This document shows positions 32,901 to 45,025 of a stretch of 64,000 bases of DNA, in pieces. The first letter of the stretch is position 1, and the number at the start of each line of letters is the position of its first letter. A program made the translations under genes and the position numbers. This DNA comes from Mytilus galloprovincialis (taxonomy: Eukaryota > Mollusca > Bivalvia > Mytilida > Mytilidae): assembly GCF_965363235.1 (NCBI RefSeq), contig NC_134846.1:55169121-55233120 (forward strand). Reading direction: 5' to 3'. Under the pieces are notes generated by a model, which saw nothing but the letters and a program-made list of their open reading frames with translations, was not told the DNA's origin and did not search any database.

Positions 32901-35900
32901 GAAATAAATTTTCCAAAAACAACTGTCAACGTGAGTGAAAACGGCTTGGACGTATTCAATCTTTGACACAAAAAAAGAGGTTGATACTATTTTTTTTTAA
33001 TTTGATATTCCTGTTAAAACTGTGATATAACCATTTTCTCTCATATAAATATAAACATAAATCTTTCTTTACAGTGCTTTCTTTCACGTCCGCGATATGG
33101 TCTATAAATAGAATTTGAAAATGAAAGTACTAGTGATATTTTAAAACAAATAATTTATAGTAAAAAAAAATATTTGAAAAGCAAAAGAGTTTAATTGCTT
33201 TCTGTGTGACATGAAATTTGTAAAATATAATGTCGGAAATTACTTCAGATGGGTAAGCAAGAAAAAGTGACAATAAACTTGAACGAGAATCGTAATGACT
33301 AATGGTGATGGGGCCTAGCTTCCGCATGAACAAACGGGAACTCCAAAGTAAAACTGTCTTTCAAAATGAACGAAATTTAAAAGAAATGAATACACGTTGC
33401 TTTCAGTCAATTTGAATTGAATGGAACATTGTGAATTACAAGCTTCCAGCATGAAAAAGCGGCAGGGAAAAATATAGATCCGCTGATTGAAAAATACGGG
33501 TTTTATCGCCACTTAAAAAAAAAATAAATAAGGAAAGTTTATACAGATCTAACATTGTTGGGTTGATGTTTAGACGAGTTGTATATTATACTGAAGATAT
33601 AAAAATTTCTGCTTGCATCAATCTATTCATTTTAAATTGCCCAAATTACGGGATTACAGTTATTTCGATTTCAGTTGATACTGTTTATATACATGTGCAA
33701 ATGCTGCTATAAAAATTTAGAATTAGAGTTTTTATTTTTGCTTTACGTATTTCTTCTCAATTTTCGCAAAACAAAAAATTTTAAAGTACGAACAGGAATA
33801 TTGTTGGCATAAATTACGAGGTCCTAAAGCTGTTGGCGATTTCCAATCTCTGCAACATAAAATACATACGTTAAAATCCCCCGAAGACGGTTCTTCAAAA
33901 TTTAACGCAGCTTTTCTATTCAGTACATTGTTAGCTTGATCATTACAACTCACAAAATCTAGACTGGATACATTTATCTGAACGTCATATAAAGTGTTTT
34001 CAAAGTCTATGTTGAACAATTTATAACAACACATAGCTAAGTTTGGGATAGAGCAGATTGGTATCCGAGAAAACATTGTCAACCGCGGCGAAGCTAATTA
34101 ACAAAAAAACCAAAAGATGAATAAGTTGGAATTTATATACATTTGTTTTTAAATATTCACATCTGTGCACTGTCCGCACTATGATAACGGAACAAAACCA
34201 ACGATGGAGAAAAAACGTGGGGATAATATGCAACAAACTTTGAAATATTCTTTTTGTTGGTCTTTTGCTTATAATTTACATTTTTCCCACATCTCCTTTC
34301 GTGTCATATTAAACACACTACTTAAGTTTGCAAATGACCAGTACTATTTGGATCGAAGTATGTGTTCATGTTTATGTTGTGTTCTAGCGTCATTGAACCA
34401 TAATTTTATATATTTTATATGCATGACCTCCTGCAACTATCGGAGGATTAAAAGTTAAATGTTGTGATTTTTTTATGCACACGCCGTAGCGGAAGGGGCA
34501 TTACTTTTTACACTTGTCCGTCTGTCCGTCCGTCGTACCATCCAAAATTGGTTTCCGTTCTCTAACTTTAGTTTGCCTGAATCAAATGTTAGAAGACTTA
34601 TACACAATGCTGATTACCAAAAAAAATCACAGATCTAGTTTAAATTTTGGCGGCGTCACTTTTAAAGTTTTTTTTGTAATATCACTTTATAACATCATAT
34701 GCAAGCGGGCACATCTGTGTCCCATGGAGACATTTCCCCATTTGTTTACCATTGTTTGTCTTTTGGCCGTTTTTCGTTTTTTCACAAGACATTGTCAGTA
34801 TGTTTTCGGCTTATACGTTTCAATTTCCTGTTGAGCGGTATATTTCGCCTCCAACATTGTGAAGCAGCAATATTGTGGTCGAATATGTGAACATTGAATG
34901 TATCTCGTCATTCGGAGAATCTATTTTAATGATAGATCTTTTATCGTTTCTGTTCAATAAGTTTATAAACATATGTCTTTAAACATTGTGTTTTTAATCA
35001 TTCCAGAAATATGTTATAAATACTTAGGACCTCGTATAATCACTGAAAAAAACAATAATAGGTAATCAATCCTTGCAGGATAATATGCACGTCAGTAAGA
35101 TCATCAGCTATGTTCATCAATGGAATGATTAAATACATTTTCTGTAATATTATTATAATCATTTTATTTTCAGCATCTGAAGAACTATCCATGGGTGGAA
35201 TGAGATTCACAACTTTTGATTTAGGAGGTCATCAACAAGGTATGATAGCTAAAGTTTGTTTGATAAGAGAAAATTATACAAAACATATTGACGGGTAATG
35301 CTCTTTTTATACAATGTATCTTTAGGAAATGTCAGATAGAGGAAAATCAATAAGACATATCATTGAAACCTAAACAAATACTGTCTGATATTTACTCAGA
35401 GGTTGCTCATACTGAATCAAAAATTTGTGCATGCATTTGTTATTTGGATGTTGAACAATGCACACAGATGCAAGATTTATAATGGCAATTTCAGAAAATT
35501 CCTCATATAATTAATGCTTTCAGATTTTAAATTACCAGTTTTTGTTTTAAAAAAAAATACCATGCAGTTTTTGTCGAGCCTGCAACTTTTGTTGCAGAAA
35601 GCTCGACATAGGGATAGTGATCCGGCGGCGGCGGTGTTAGCTTACTTCTTAAAAGCTTTATATTTTAGAAGGTGGAAGACCTGGATGCTTCATACTTTGT
35701 AGATAGATGCCTCATGTTAAGAAGTTTCCGTCAGTCACATGTCCAATGTCCTTGACCTCATTTTCATGGTTCAGTGACCACTTGAAAAAAAAGTTCAAAT
35801 TTTTTGTAATGTTGAATTCTCTCTTATTATAAGTAATAGGATAACTATATTTCATATGTGCGTACCTTGCAAGGTCCTAATGTCTGTCAGACAGTTTTCA

Positions 35901-38824
35901 CTTGACCTCGACCTCATTTCATGGATCAGTGAACAAGGTTAAGTTTTGGTGGTCAAGTCCATATCTCAGATACTATAAGCAATAGGGCTAGTATATTCGG
36001 TGTATAGAAGGACTGTAAGGTGTACATGTCCAACTGGCAGGTGTCATCTGACCTTGACCTCATTTTCATGGTTCAGTGGTTATAGTTAAATTTTTGTGTT
36101 TTGATCTGTTTTTCTCATATTATATGCAATAGGTCTACTATATTTGTTGTATGGAATGATTGTAAGGTGTACATGTCTAGCGGGCAGATGTCATGTGACC
36201 TTGACCTCATTTTCATGGTTCAGTGGTCAATGTTAAGTTTTTGAGTTTTGGTCTTTTTATCTAATGCTATGTGCTATAGGTCAACTATATTTGGTGTATG
36301 GAAATATTTTATGATCTTTATGTCAGTCGCGCAGGTTTTATTTGACCGTGACCTCATTTTCACGGTTCATTGCACTGTGTTAAGTTTTTGTGTTTTGGTC
36401 TATTTTTCTTAAACTATAAGTAATAGGTAAACTATATATGTTGTATAGAAGCATTGTTAGCTGTACATGTCTGCCTGGCATGGTTCATCTGACCTTGACC
36501 TCATTTTCAAGGTTCATTGGTCTTTGTTTAGTTATCTTGGTTAATGTTAAGTTTATGTGACAGTTGTTATAAAGCTTAACTTTATACTTAGGACTATCAA
36601 CATAATATCAATGATTAGTATAGAAGGCGAGACATTTCAGTGTGTGCACTCTTGTTACAATTATTTCTGAATAAACAATTTTTGTTAAAGTATCATGTTT
36701 TTATAATTAAAGATTCTGAGTTTGTTTAAATTCAATACTGAAAAAGACAAAATAAGAGATGATTTTTGTTATTTTGTCGATTTCAGCACGAAGAGTATGG
36801 AAAGATTACTTCCCAGCAGTAGATGGTATTGTATTCCTTATTGATGTCTGTGATAGAGAACGATTTGTAGAAGCTAAAGCTGAACTAGATGTAAGTTTAC
36901 CACATTATTTAAACAAAATTTAATTATATACATTAGAATAACTTAAGCTGAGGGCATCAAATTCCTGTTATTCAAATCCATGATTAATTTTTATTTTTGT
37001 GATATTCAGGAATGTTAAAGAAAGTTGTAAAGCATGATGATTCATTCAATTTATTTTTTTCTTCAAAATTGATAATATCAGTTCAAATTTTTAAACTTTT
37101 TAGACCAGAAAACAATTTAAAATTTTCTATTTTCTCAATAATAAGACATTTGTCAAATTGGCCTGTTGTGTTTTATTTTAAAAATTCCATGAAAATTAAC
37201 AAATATTTATTTTAGAAACCTTCAAACTCAATTCTTCATTGTATCCCCACTGTAAAAAAGTGTTGTGTTTCCTTTTGTTTAATTTAAAGTTGAATTGTAC
37301 CACCATGAAAACATCATACAAGTTGATTATTTTAAAGAATTGTTATGTTATAATTATATATAAAAATATATTATCACCATTCGATTTACCATGGTCCATC
37401 AAAAATGTATTAATTTAATTAAAAAATTAGTTATCAAGACTATGCATTTAGTTTCTGCGCAAAGTCTCAAGAGTTCCCTAGAGCCCACTATAAATGAAAT
37501 AATTTTACAAATAACAAGCATATGTTATTACAGATTTAGAAAATTGAAGGTGAAAGTTTCTGTAATCACACGCGCAAGTTATTTCCTGGAATAACCCTAT
37601 AGAGTTATATCTCTGACTGTTAAGTTGGGGTAAAATGAAAAAAAAATACTTTTGCAGTTGGGCTTTTGTAAGTTAAATTTGTAATTTGTTATTTGCTGTG
37701 CATGCCAATTAATAACAAAAACAGATATATATATGAAGCATTGATTTAGATTTCCTTATGTGAATCTCGTAACAAAGTTAACATACACATGAATAGGTTG
37801 ATAACACTTAATTGTATTAATCTCATTACAGAGTTTACTGACAGATGAACAAGTTGCCAATGCCCCATGTTTAGTTTTAGGTAATAAAATTGATAAAGCT
37901 GGTGCTGCTAGTGAAGATGAAATTAGACATTGGTTTGGACTCCATGGACAGACGACAGGAAGGGTAAGTTTATTCAGATATTGTTTCTGTCAATTAAAGA
38001 TTCATCACATCACTAACATCCTGTAAAAGAAGTAGCGTATAGGAATTTGAAACTTATTCTACTGCAATAAATAAACTATCCTCACAAAATGCATTTTTTA
38101 ACATTTATAAATCTGGATGACCAAGCATATTTAAATATATAACTGAATTATTTTGATCCTAGCTAGTAAGGTGAGAATATAATCTAGGTGTTTTTAGAAC
38201 AACCAGTGAAAATCAACAACAAAGAATATAGACTCCCATTCTTAATAATTGGGAATTGGCTCAATGAAATATGGTGTTAAGTGAGCAATGGCAAACATTG
38301 CATATTTAACACAAACACTGTAAAGTTGAGACTATTTTTAAAAGTGAAATATATTCAAACCCTCACATCACCATTCTCAAAAATTTTGAATAAATTTTCT
38401 CAAGACATGCATGAGCTAGTGTGTGACAGATGTACGCATTATAAAAAAAATAAAAAAATATACATTTTCAAATACAAAAAATGTATTTCTATATGACTGA
38501 GCATATGGATTTATCCTTGAACATCAATAAAAATGTTCATTTACATTTGGCTAAGTTTAATAAATGAAATCGTGAGAACCATTGACAATGTATATCTGTG
38601 ATATAGTTCACCACTCATAACTTGTATAACTTGTACAACACAAATATCTGCTATATTTGTTTGAACTTTGTTATATATTTTAATATCCTTTTTGGTCATC
38701 TTTTCAGGGTACAGTTGCACGAAGTGAACTACCTGGCAGGCCTTTAGAACTGTTTATGTGTAGTGTATTAAAACGTCAGGGATATGGTGAAGGTTTCCGA
38801 TGGATGGCACAGTATATTAATTAA
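29984..38824 (+). CDS. SAR1: SAR1 small GTPase, COPII coat initiator
   Basis: The CDS is join(29984-30026, 32019-32138, 35174-35239, 36787-36890, 37832-37963, 38708-38824), 582 nt, 193 aa; every junction is GT-AG and in phase. Sar1 in its GTP form inserts an N-terminal amphipathic helix into the ER membrane and recruits Sec23/24. Visible features are a hydrophobic N-terminus ([15 protein letters not shown]) in place of the Arf myristoylation glycine, the P-loop GLDNAGKTT (27-35), THP-type switch I with 'HVPTLHPTSEEL' (48-59), DLGGH (70-74), NKID (129-132) and the Sar1-specific end '[20 protein letters not shown]'. Human SAR1A/B are 198 aa. The 5' UTR is split by an intron, and the first exon lies by the MRPS24 start. 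Identification is very secure. Introns hold a Helitron, a repeat E copy and two small unexplained ORFs. Confidence 0.97.
30646..31195 (-). mobile_element. Retroelement tail fragment split by a MITE
   Basis: 'gtatgattgccatgttgagacaactctccacaagagacc...ggtcaccgtacggccttcaac...atataacaca' continues after the MITE as 'acaaacgacaaccactgaattacaggctcctta'. This is a high-copy mussel retroelement 3' region, sharing 'ggctcctgac' with the tail at 12385. Confidence 0.7.
30874..31152 (+). mobile_element. Harbinger-like MITE, full copy
   Basis: TIRs GGCAGCAACCATTTGATTTTCTGGGGGG.../complement, with TAA on both sides (30871-30873, 31153-31155). Inverted and diverged relative to 20033-20314. It is inserted in a retroelement tail within the Helitron. 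Confidence 0.8.
32306..32536 (+). CDS. Small ORF resembling the N-terminus of a Mutator-like/host family protein
   Basis: 76 codons from an ATG in good context, preceded by GC-richer sequence ('cgcctctagcggaaaacgggaaaatcggcg') that looks like a 5' UTR. The peptide has '[14 protein letters not shown]' and '[18 protein letters not shown]'. The last stretch recalls the 'GRRIVELGLL' start of a Mutator-like transposase domain found in many invertebrate proteins, but this is from memory and weak. It sits in the SAR1 intron after exon 2, on the same strand. It may be a captured first exon or a pseudogene. Confidence 0.35.
   Translation: MSEYIPPRRNNGQFGGSVLNASQQNIAKIQECKMKYVVTFKQCFLDLSSHENGRNLACRDGRRATELGLLSFTNTS
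33732..34082 (-). CDS. Unrecognised ORF antisense within the SAR1 intron
   Basis: 116 codons with a mixed, non-repetitive composition, including '[20 protein letters not shown]' and '[18 protein letters not shown]' and eleven cysteines. Directly upstream on the minus strand a pyrimidine tract ends in 'ttaattag', a possible splice acceptor, so this could be an exon starting at about 34098. No homologue comes to mind. Chance is possible, but composition and length stand out from the AT-rich surroundings. Confidence 0.3.
   Translation of the reverse strand: MTMFSRIPICSIPNLAMCCYKLFNIDFENTLYDVQINVSSLDFVSCNDQANNVLNRKAALNFEEPSSGDFNVCILCCRDWKSPTALGPRNLCQQYSCSYFKIFCFAKIEKKYVKQK
34470..34890 (+). repeat. 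Dispersed mussel repeat with 'TGTCCGTCTGTCCGTCCGTCG'
   Basis: 'cgccgtagcggaaggggcatta...cacttgtccgtctgtccgtccgtcgtacc...tggtttccgttctctaacttta' and the tail 'tgttgagcggtatatttcgcctccaacattgtgaag' recall a common bivalve interspersed repeat. Open frames here are not host genes in my view. Confidence 0.5.
35573..36656 (+). repeat. Compact full copy of stem-loop-ended repeat E
   Basis: It starts with a two-part stem: GTCGAGC + CTGCAAC, loop TTTT, GTTGCAG, three unpaired A, GCTCGAC (35573-35607). A unique lead follows ('catagggatagtgatccggcggcggcggtgttagc'), then about six A monomers of about 145 bp ('...ggtgtacatgtctgnnnggcaggtgtcatctgaccttgacctcattttcatggttcagtggt...'), and the constant end 'aaggcgagacatttcagtgtgtgcactcttg'. 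It lies in the SAR1 intron before coding exon 4 and is not coding. Confidence 0.8.
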
Positions 38825-39165
38825 ATCATCATTGGGTGAATGAGACGGATGCATGTTGTAAGAAAGGACGTCACCAAACCTCATTTTCAGACAGAATTTT
38901 ATACAAGTGTATATTTTGATAACACTTAATGTACAGATAATAATATCAGATTATTAGAATAACAAATGAACACAATCAATGGTTGTTTATAGTATGATTA
39001 TTTTGCAATGTTCACTTTAAGTATGATCCATCCTGAATCAGTTATTTGAAGAAGACCATGACCATAGCTGGTTAATTTTATATGGTAAAAGCTTTAATAT
39101 CAAGACAGGATGAGTGAAAGCTAATGTTGAATATTCTTAATACTGAAAGCAATTTTGAAATATTA

Positions 39166-39171
39166 AATAAA
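39166..39171 (+). terminator. SAR1: Likely SAR1 polyadenylation signal
   Basis: AATAAA 342 bases after the stop. Further candidates lie downstream (ggaataaac near 39520, aaataaaa near 41093), so longer 3' UTR forms are possible. Confidence 0.5.
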
Positions 39172-39199
39172 CATGATATTCTGTATAGGTAAAGTTGTA

Positions 39200-41170
39200 G
39201 TGTGTTATTCAGAAATTTGATAGCATGCTACTTGTACTAAAATAGAATTATCGATATAAAAAAAATCCTGATGGCCATTGAATGACGCATTTACTATTAT
39301 GAAAAATGTTTAAACTTATCAGATTCAGTAAACATGTACCAGATCATATGATCAGCAATCAAAAACATTTTTTGTGGTGACTTTTGGTCGATGTAGGCAC
39401 TCATAGTATAATTTAATGTGGATATTTTGTAAACAAGCTACAGACTGAACTATATGATATTTGACATGGTATTTTGATTGCATCCATAGTGAACATTAAT
39501 CATAATATGCTTCAACATGGAATAAACACCTAGACAATTAAGAATTTCTTATTTAATCGTGAGTTTGATATTTTTTTACAGATAATTGTTTGTCCCTTGT
39601 ACAATATTCTGGATCAAATGTGTTATAATTACTTAATTTGTATGATGTTCTGGGCATTAAACATGATATCTTCATTTATATAATATACAAAAAAGTTTCT
39701 AAAGTTAATTAGTTGATAATACATTTCAATCATTCTCATCTGATTAAGCAGAGCTAATGTAATATTAAGTGAATTTTTGGGGTATATTATCAATCCATCC
39801 GATTTCCATGAAAATCTGTTATTTTTTTTTAGCTCTGCCAGATGAAACAGTTAAGAAGATTGTTTATTGACCTGATTGTTAATAAATGACTTATGTACAT
39901 GTTTTAGTGACTAATATTCCACTGACTATTGGCTTGTTCTCAGATTGTTAGTATATAAAGCATTGTTTGTTTCCAGTACTGACTCACTTGTGTCTTCCAT
40001 TTCTGTAACATAGATTTATAATATGACCATAAAAATTGGCCAGTCTTACAGAAAAAACACCTAAATAGTCATTAAAGGTACTCAACAACAGTACCTTGTA
40101 AAGTATACAATGTACATAGCTTTAGGCTAGAAATATATTAGATATTTAAAAAAAAAAGCTTCTTTTGAACATCAATCACATGTACAGTACATCAATCACA
40201 GGGTAGTAAATGCTTTTTTGTACTGCTATCTTTCATATAGCATGGATTTTATGTTACATCTCCGAGACTTGTTTGGTGTTGTAAGCTGGTTTTATATGGT
40301 ACTTTCAAAATCTGATTTCAAACCTTCTCAGAAAGTTTTGTTTTAATGAGTTAGCATTTTCTTCATTTTCCATAGATGAAGTTAAAAATGTATCTGAGTG
40401 CAACGATGAGTACATGTTTTTTTCTAAATTTTCACTGAACATCAATAAACATGATAAAATAATGTAATGCAGATGCACTAAATCTTAAATTGTTTTTCGA
40501 TGTAGTATTTGGTATAACAAGAAAAGTTCTAGAAAAAATGTTGGTTCTCAGTTTTTGCTGCCAAAATTTTGCAAAGGACCAGCATAATTCTGGTACTTTG
40601 CAATAGAAATAATAGTTTAGATTATTTCCAAGAACCACCAAGGAAATTACATTTTGAGGAACTCTGATAAAGATGAGTTTAAGATTTTCATATTTTAAAC
40701 ATGAGTTGTCAAATAATTTGTATTTCATACATAATTTGATGGTATTGGTGTAAAATGGCAAAATAAAGTTTTTTATCCAGTATTAAGTACAACAGAAAAA
40801 AAACCATCTCAAATTTGAATGGATTGTAACCCTTTTTTAGTTACGATTACTATGTCAGGACTGTATAATTAGTTTAGATAATGAGTGACAAAACCCTTTG
40901 TATTGAATTTGAAAAATGATTGATAGTTAGCTGTATCCCGAAACACATATATTTTGTATACATGTGAAATGACCAGGATAATGTTTGTTAAATGTAACTT
41001 GTATCCCATTCTGGTATGACTTGTATTCTAAATTATGTTAAAAAATCGATTAAAAATGAATTTGAACTGTTTTAACATGTTCCATACTTGAATAAAATGC
41101 TTTTAACACAAAATAAAACTAGTTATTTATCTAAAGTTGATAATGTTAAATTTGTCACAAATTTTGGACC
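39200..41170. other. SAR1 downstream region
   Basis: AT-rich, no recognised exon or repeat ends. It could include alternative SAR1 3' UTR. Confidence 0.45.
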
Positions 41171-41174
41171 AGCA

Positions 41175-41530
41175 CAAATGCAGTGGATTAAACATGTTTT
41201 GTGAGATCTCAACCCTCCCCTATACCTTTGGTTTAAAGTAGAAGAAACAAACACCCAGCAATATGCACAGTAAAACTAAGTTTAGTTTAAAAGAAGAAGT
41301 CTGAGTCGGATGTCAGGAAAGGTAACAGAAGAAACTAGGCAAAATGACAATGACATATGAATTAACAAAGACCTCTAGCAGTTGCTGAAATTCAAGTTCC
41401 AGACGTCAATTAAACTGATTCAAAGATTATTTTGTCATCATGAAAATCAATTACAATCCCTCCTGTTAGGGGATTAGTATCATACTATCATAAAATATAT
41501 GAGAAGAACTTAACCCACGTCATATTACAT
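41175..41530 (-). mobile_element. Retroelement tail fragment
   Basis: 'gtggattaaacatgttttgtgagatctcaaccctcccctatac...agtctgagtcggatgtcaggaaaggtaaca...ttagtatcatactatcataaaatatatgagaagaac' is a diverged copy of 12425-12750 in the same orientation, without the coding part. Confidence 0.8.
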
Positions 41531-41659
41531 TTTTTACATCAGTACCTTAAATATTTCCAATGAACACAACATTTGAATGGTCAACACTATTGTTTGAAGG
41601 CATGTATAAATACAATTGAATATCCTGTTTTACTTTTCCATTGATTGTCGATGCTACTG

Positions 41660-41960
41660 TTCAGGGAGTTTTGATTTCTCGAGGTTATCACAAGCACAGT
41701 ATTTCTGCATTGACATGACTTATCATTGATATGGTTATATTTATAAATTCAGTTTACCAAACTTTGATTTTTTTTAATTACTTAGGCTTTTCTACCTCAG
41801 GAATGTATTACCTTAGCTGTATTTGGCAACACTTTTTGGAATTTTTGGTCCTCAATGCTCTTCAACTTAGTACTTTATTTGGACTTTATAACTTTTTATT
41901 TGAGGGTCACTGATGAGTCTTTTGTAGACGAATCACGTTTCTGACGCCGACACACACCAT
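41660..41960 (+). repeat. Mussel core repeat, diverged copy
   Basis: 'catgacttatcattgatatggttatatttataaattc...ccttagctgtatttggcaacac...ggtcctcaatgctcttcaactta...ggtcactgatgagtcttttgtagacgaatcacg' is the same unit as at 44105, 45699 and 46071. Confidence 0.8.
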
Positions 41961-42559
41961 CATTTTTTTGGTGAAATCAATTGTCCGAATTTTGCTGTAC
42001 ATAAGTACACTTTTCTAAGTATGACTGTTTTATGTTTCTATTCCAACAATGTCTTATAACCATGCAAAACAAAACAATAATCAAATATCCAAGAAAAACA
42101 ACTTGTATACTCCCATTTAAGGGTCGAAGTATGGTAAACTGTTGTCCTTCTGTCTGTCTGTCATTAACATGCAGGACAAAGACTCAAACAATGCTTAAAT
42201 CAGTTTGCATGCAACTTTAGTGAATTGTTTATATCTATTGACTTGAGCTCCCTGTCGTTTTATTGTTCGATCAAAATTTTGTTATGATTGTCAGGTTTTC
42301 AGTTGTAAATCGGGTAACTTATTTAGTTTGTTGAGAATTATTGTAACGTTTGAGAAATCCAACATATTTTACAGTTAAAACCTGTTAAGCAGACAATGTG
42401 TTGCAGGTTTCCTACTCGTGTTGTATGCCAGTTGCAGATAATTTATATTGTCATGTGTGAACACAAAAGATAAAGGTCAATGATTGAAGACTCAGTAGTC
42501 TACGGAAGTACAAAAAAAATGCATGCAAATTATTATTCTGACCTAAATTAGGTTATGAA

Positions 42560-43090
42560 GTGTTTTATGGCAGATATATTTGAAGAGACCACCTGTATTT
42601 AGCAAAAAACTGTGCTAAAAGACTACCAATTTTAGATATCTCTACAATACATTTCATATAAATTGAACCTGTATTAAAAGTACACATGTCTTAAGAGACT
42701 ACTTTTTGCTCTCCGGTTTTGCTTCAGGTTAAAGTTTTTGGTCGAGGTAGTTTTTGATGAAGTTGAAGTCCTAACTTCAAACTTAGTACACATGTTCCCG
42801 ATGATATGATCTTTCTAATTTTAATGGCAAATTAGAGTTTTTACCCCAATTTCACGGTCCACTGAATATAGAAAATGATAGTGCGGATGGGGCATCCATG
42901 TACTATGGACACATTCTTGTTTTATAAAAAAAAAGCCAACTTGGTATCAAAGACTTGTACAGGATGTCAAGGTCTGCGTACTTGTGAGATTAAACATGGC
43001 AAATGGCTTCTGGTGATTTTTTTTTATCAAAAACAAAAATTCGTTAGTTTTGATCTGCAAGGGAACGTGGTCTCCACGAAACAAACCTGA
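42560..43090 (+). repeat. Dispersed repeat (inverted relative of 16895-17115) with unique tail
   Basis: 'gttaaagtttttggtcgaggtagtttttgatgaagttgaag...ttaccccaatttcacggtccactgaatatagaaaatgatagtgcgg...ggggcatcc' matches the earlier copy. The ORF starting at 42875 (Cys pair 'CTGCQGLRTC') runs out of this repeat and is probably not a gene. Confidence 0.6.
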
Positions 43091-44100
43091 TTTTCAAATA
43101 GTTTCTTCTTGTTGATGATTGCCCTAACAATTAATGGAACGAAACATCAAAAGAAATTCATCAAACGGTATTCAATAGGTTTTTATTTCTTTGGAAATGG
43201 CCACAAGAATGTCTGGAGTATTTTCACCTGAATACTGATAAGAAATATGTACTAAATAAAGTTATCAGTAGTATACCGCTGTTCGACAGAGGGAAACATA
43301 TCACCTATTAGAGGAAAACAACGAAACAAGAGAAACACTCAAGTGCAATAAAAAAATCAAACGAAAATGTAACACACTCAGAAATGAACTATAAGGTAAC
43401 AACTACCATTTTCCTGACTGTACAGGACATTTTAAGAACAAATGGTGGGTTGAACTTGGTTTTGTGGGTAGCCAAAACGCGCGTTTTTATGGCGATGTTA
43501 AATACAACATTACAAGGACACCATTACATGACTGGACTACAGTACAGTAAAACTTCCAGAGAAAAGCGAAATCAAATAAAACCAGACATGTAAGAAATTA
43601 TGAAAACATGGCTTCTATGTTTTTCTGAGGCTATGAGATCCTGTTTTTGGTTTGAAGCAAATCAGCCATCAAATATGATAGCTTAGGTCAACATTTACAT
43701 GGAATCGCTTGGAATGTATGCTATAGAATCATTTAGAACCATTTGTGACCAAAAATGGCAAACAAAGTTTTTTTTATGTCGTTGCTCTGAAAAACAAAAT
43801 ATACTTTTTTGCTTATTGCTACACTAATGAAACCAGATATTTCTGTATCTTGTTTAACAAAAGTACACTGTAGAATAATCTTCTACAGAAGCTAGTACCA
43901 GATGACAAATGATTTGAAAGAGACTGTGTTTGTTCATAGATCTAAAAATAATAAAGATGCAATGGTTATTATTGCCGCCAGTTTTTTTTTATTACTTTAT
44001 TTCTTCAAAGGCTGGTTTAACCAATCCAAGATTTGCATGCAGAATTGGAGATAATATGTACCATGTTATTCTCATCTGCAAGAAAGCATTACATCTTATT
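43090..44100. other. Stretch without recognised features
   Basis: No splice-consistent exon, inverted ends or tandem repeat seen. Confidence 0.4.
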
Positions 44101-44104
44101 ACAT

Positions 44105-44410
44105 TCGTCCCCGAGAGTATCACCAACCCAGTAGTCAACACTTCGGTGTTCGACATGAATATCAATAATCTGATCATTTTTTTTTTTATCAATTTCCTGT
44201 TTACAAAACTTTGAAAAACTAAGGATTTTCTTATTTCAGGCATAGAATACCTTAGCCGTATTTGGCACAACCTTTTGAAATTTGGATCCTCAATGCTCTT
44301 CAACTTTGTACTTGTTTAGCTTTATAAATATTTGATATGAGCGTCACTGATGAGTCTTATGTAGACGAAACGCGCGTCTGGCGTACTAAATTATAATCCT
44401 GGTACCCTAC
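44105..44410 (+). repeat. Mussel core repeat copy
   Basis: 'cccgagagtatcaccaacccagtagtcaacacttcggtg...ccttagccgtatttggcac...ggatcctcaatgctcttcaac...gagcgtcactgatgagtcttatgtagacgaaacgcgcgtctggcgtactaaattataatcctggtacc'. It contains the best-conserved form of the core in this window. Confidence 0.85.
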
Positions 44411-44835
44411 GTACTAAATCAAATATTCCAAATGTATGTGTTTCTTTCGAAAATTCAACATTATTGTACCTTATTGATTACATATATATTTAAATTTGTC
44501 CCCTTTTTTAATTTCAAGAATTGTTAAAAAAAAAAGTAATTTAAATTTTCATATTTTGTCACTGACGTTTATATGAAGTCAAAATGTGGACAAAGCTTTG
44601 TTTTTCAAATTTAACTTTGCGATTGACAATTGCAGACGGAATTGATACACAGATCTTATATACTGTCACTATCAATTTACTACACTATCTTAATCTGTAT
44701 TCAACTTTTACTTTGTTATCATTATTTGTATTGTTAATTTAATTTTCTTCAACAAATTGAACCATTTGCAATATTGAAGCATGTTTTTGGTTAGTTTGTT
44801 TTACCGATTTTCTTATTTCACAATAAAAGTTTCAG

Positions 44836-45025
44836 ATGGGTTTACTAACCAAGTTTTTTGTTATAATCCATATGTCTGCAATATGAACATGGTCCAGTAT
44901 ATGTTTGATGGTCAGCACCGCATAAATACTCGTGTTCCCTTGGACAGTTCCATACATGCCCAGCGGTTCCCTCTACTGCTATTGAACCCTCGGTCCTATA
45001 CGAACTACAATCGATCTAAAAAGTA
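44836..45025 (+). CDS. Candidate terminal exon of an unrecognised gene
   Basis: A splice acceptor (gtttcag, 44829-44835) is followed by about 63 open codons to TAA at 45023-45025. The peptide has 'FCYNPYVCNMNMVQYMFDG' and a basic, Pro/Leu-rich end ('PLLLLNPRSYTNYNRSKK'). GC content is higher than the flanks, and the composition is not repeat-like. No upstream exon could be matched in phase, and I do not recognise the protein. It could be the last exon of a + strand gene starting far upstream, or a stray gene fragment. Confidence 0.3.

Noticed and set aside
42875-43090. ORF with 'CTGCQGLRTC', briefly compared with the ALKBH4 N-terminus
   Set aside because: It starts inside a dispersed repeat also found at 16.9 kb, and the rest of the peptide shows no ALKBH likeness.
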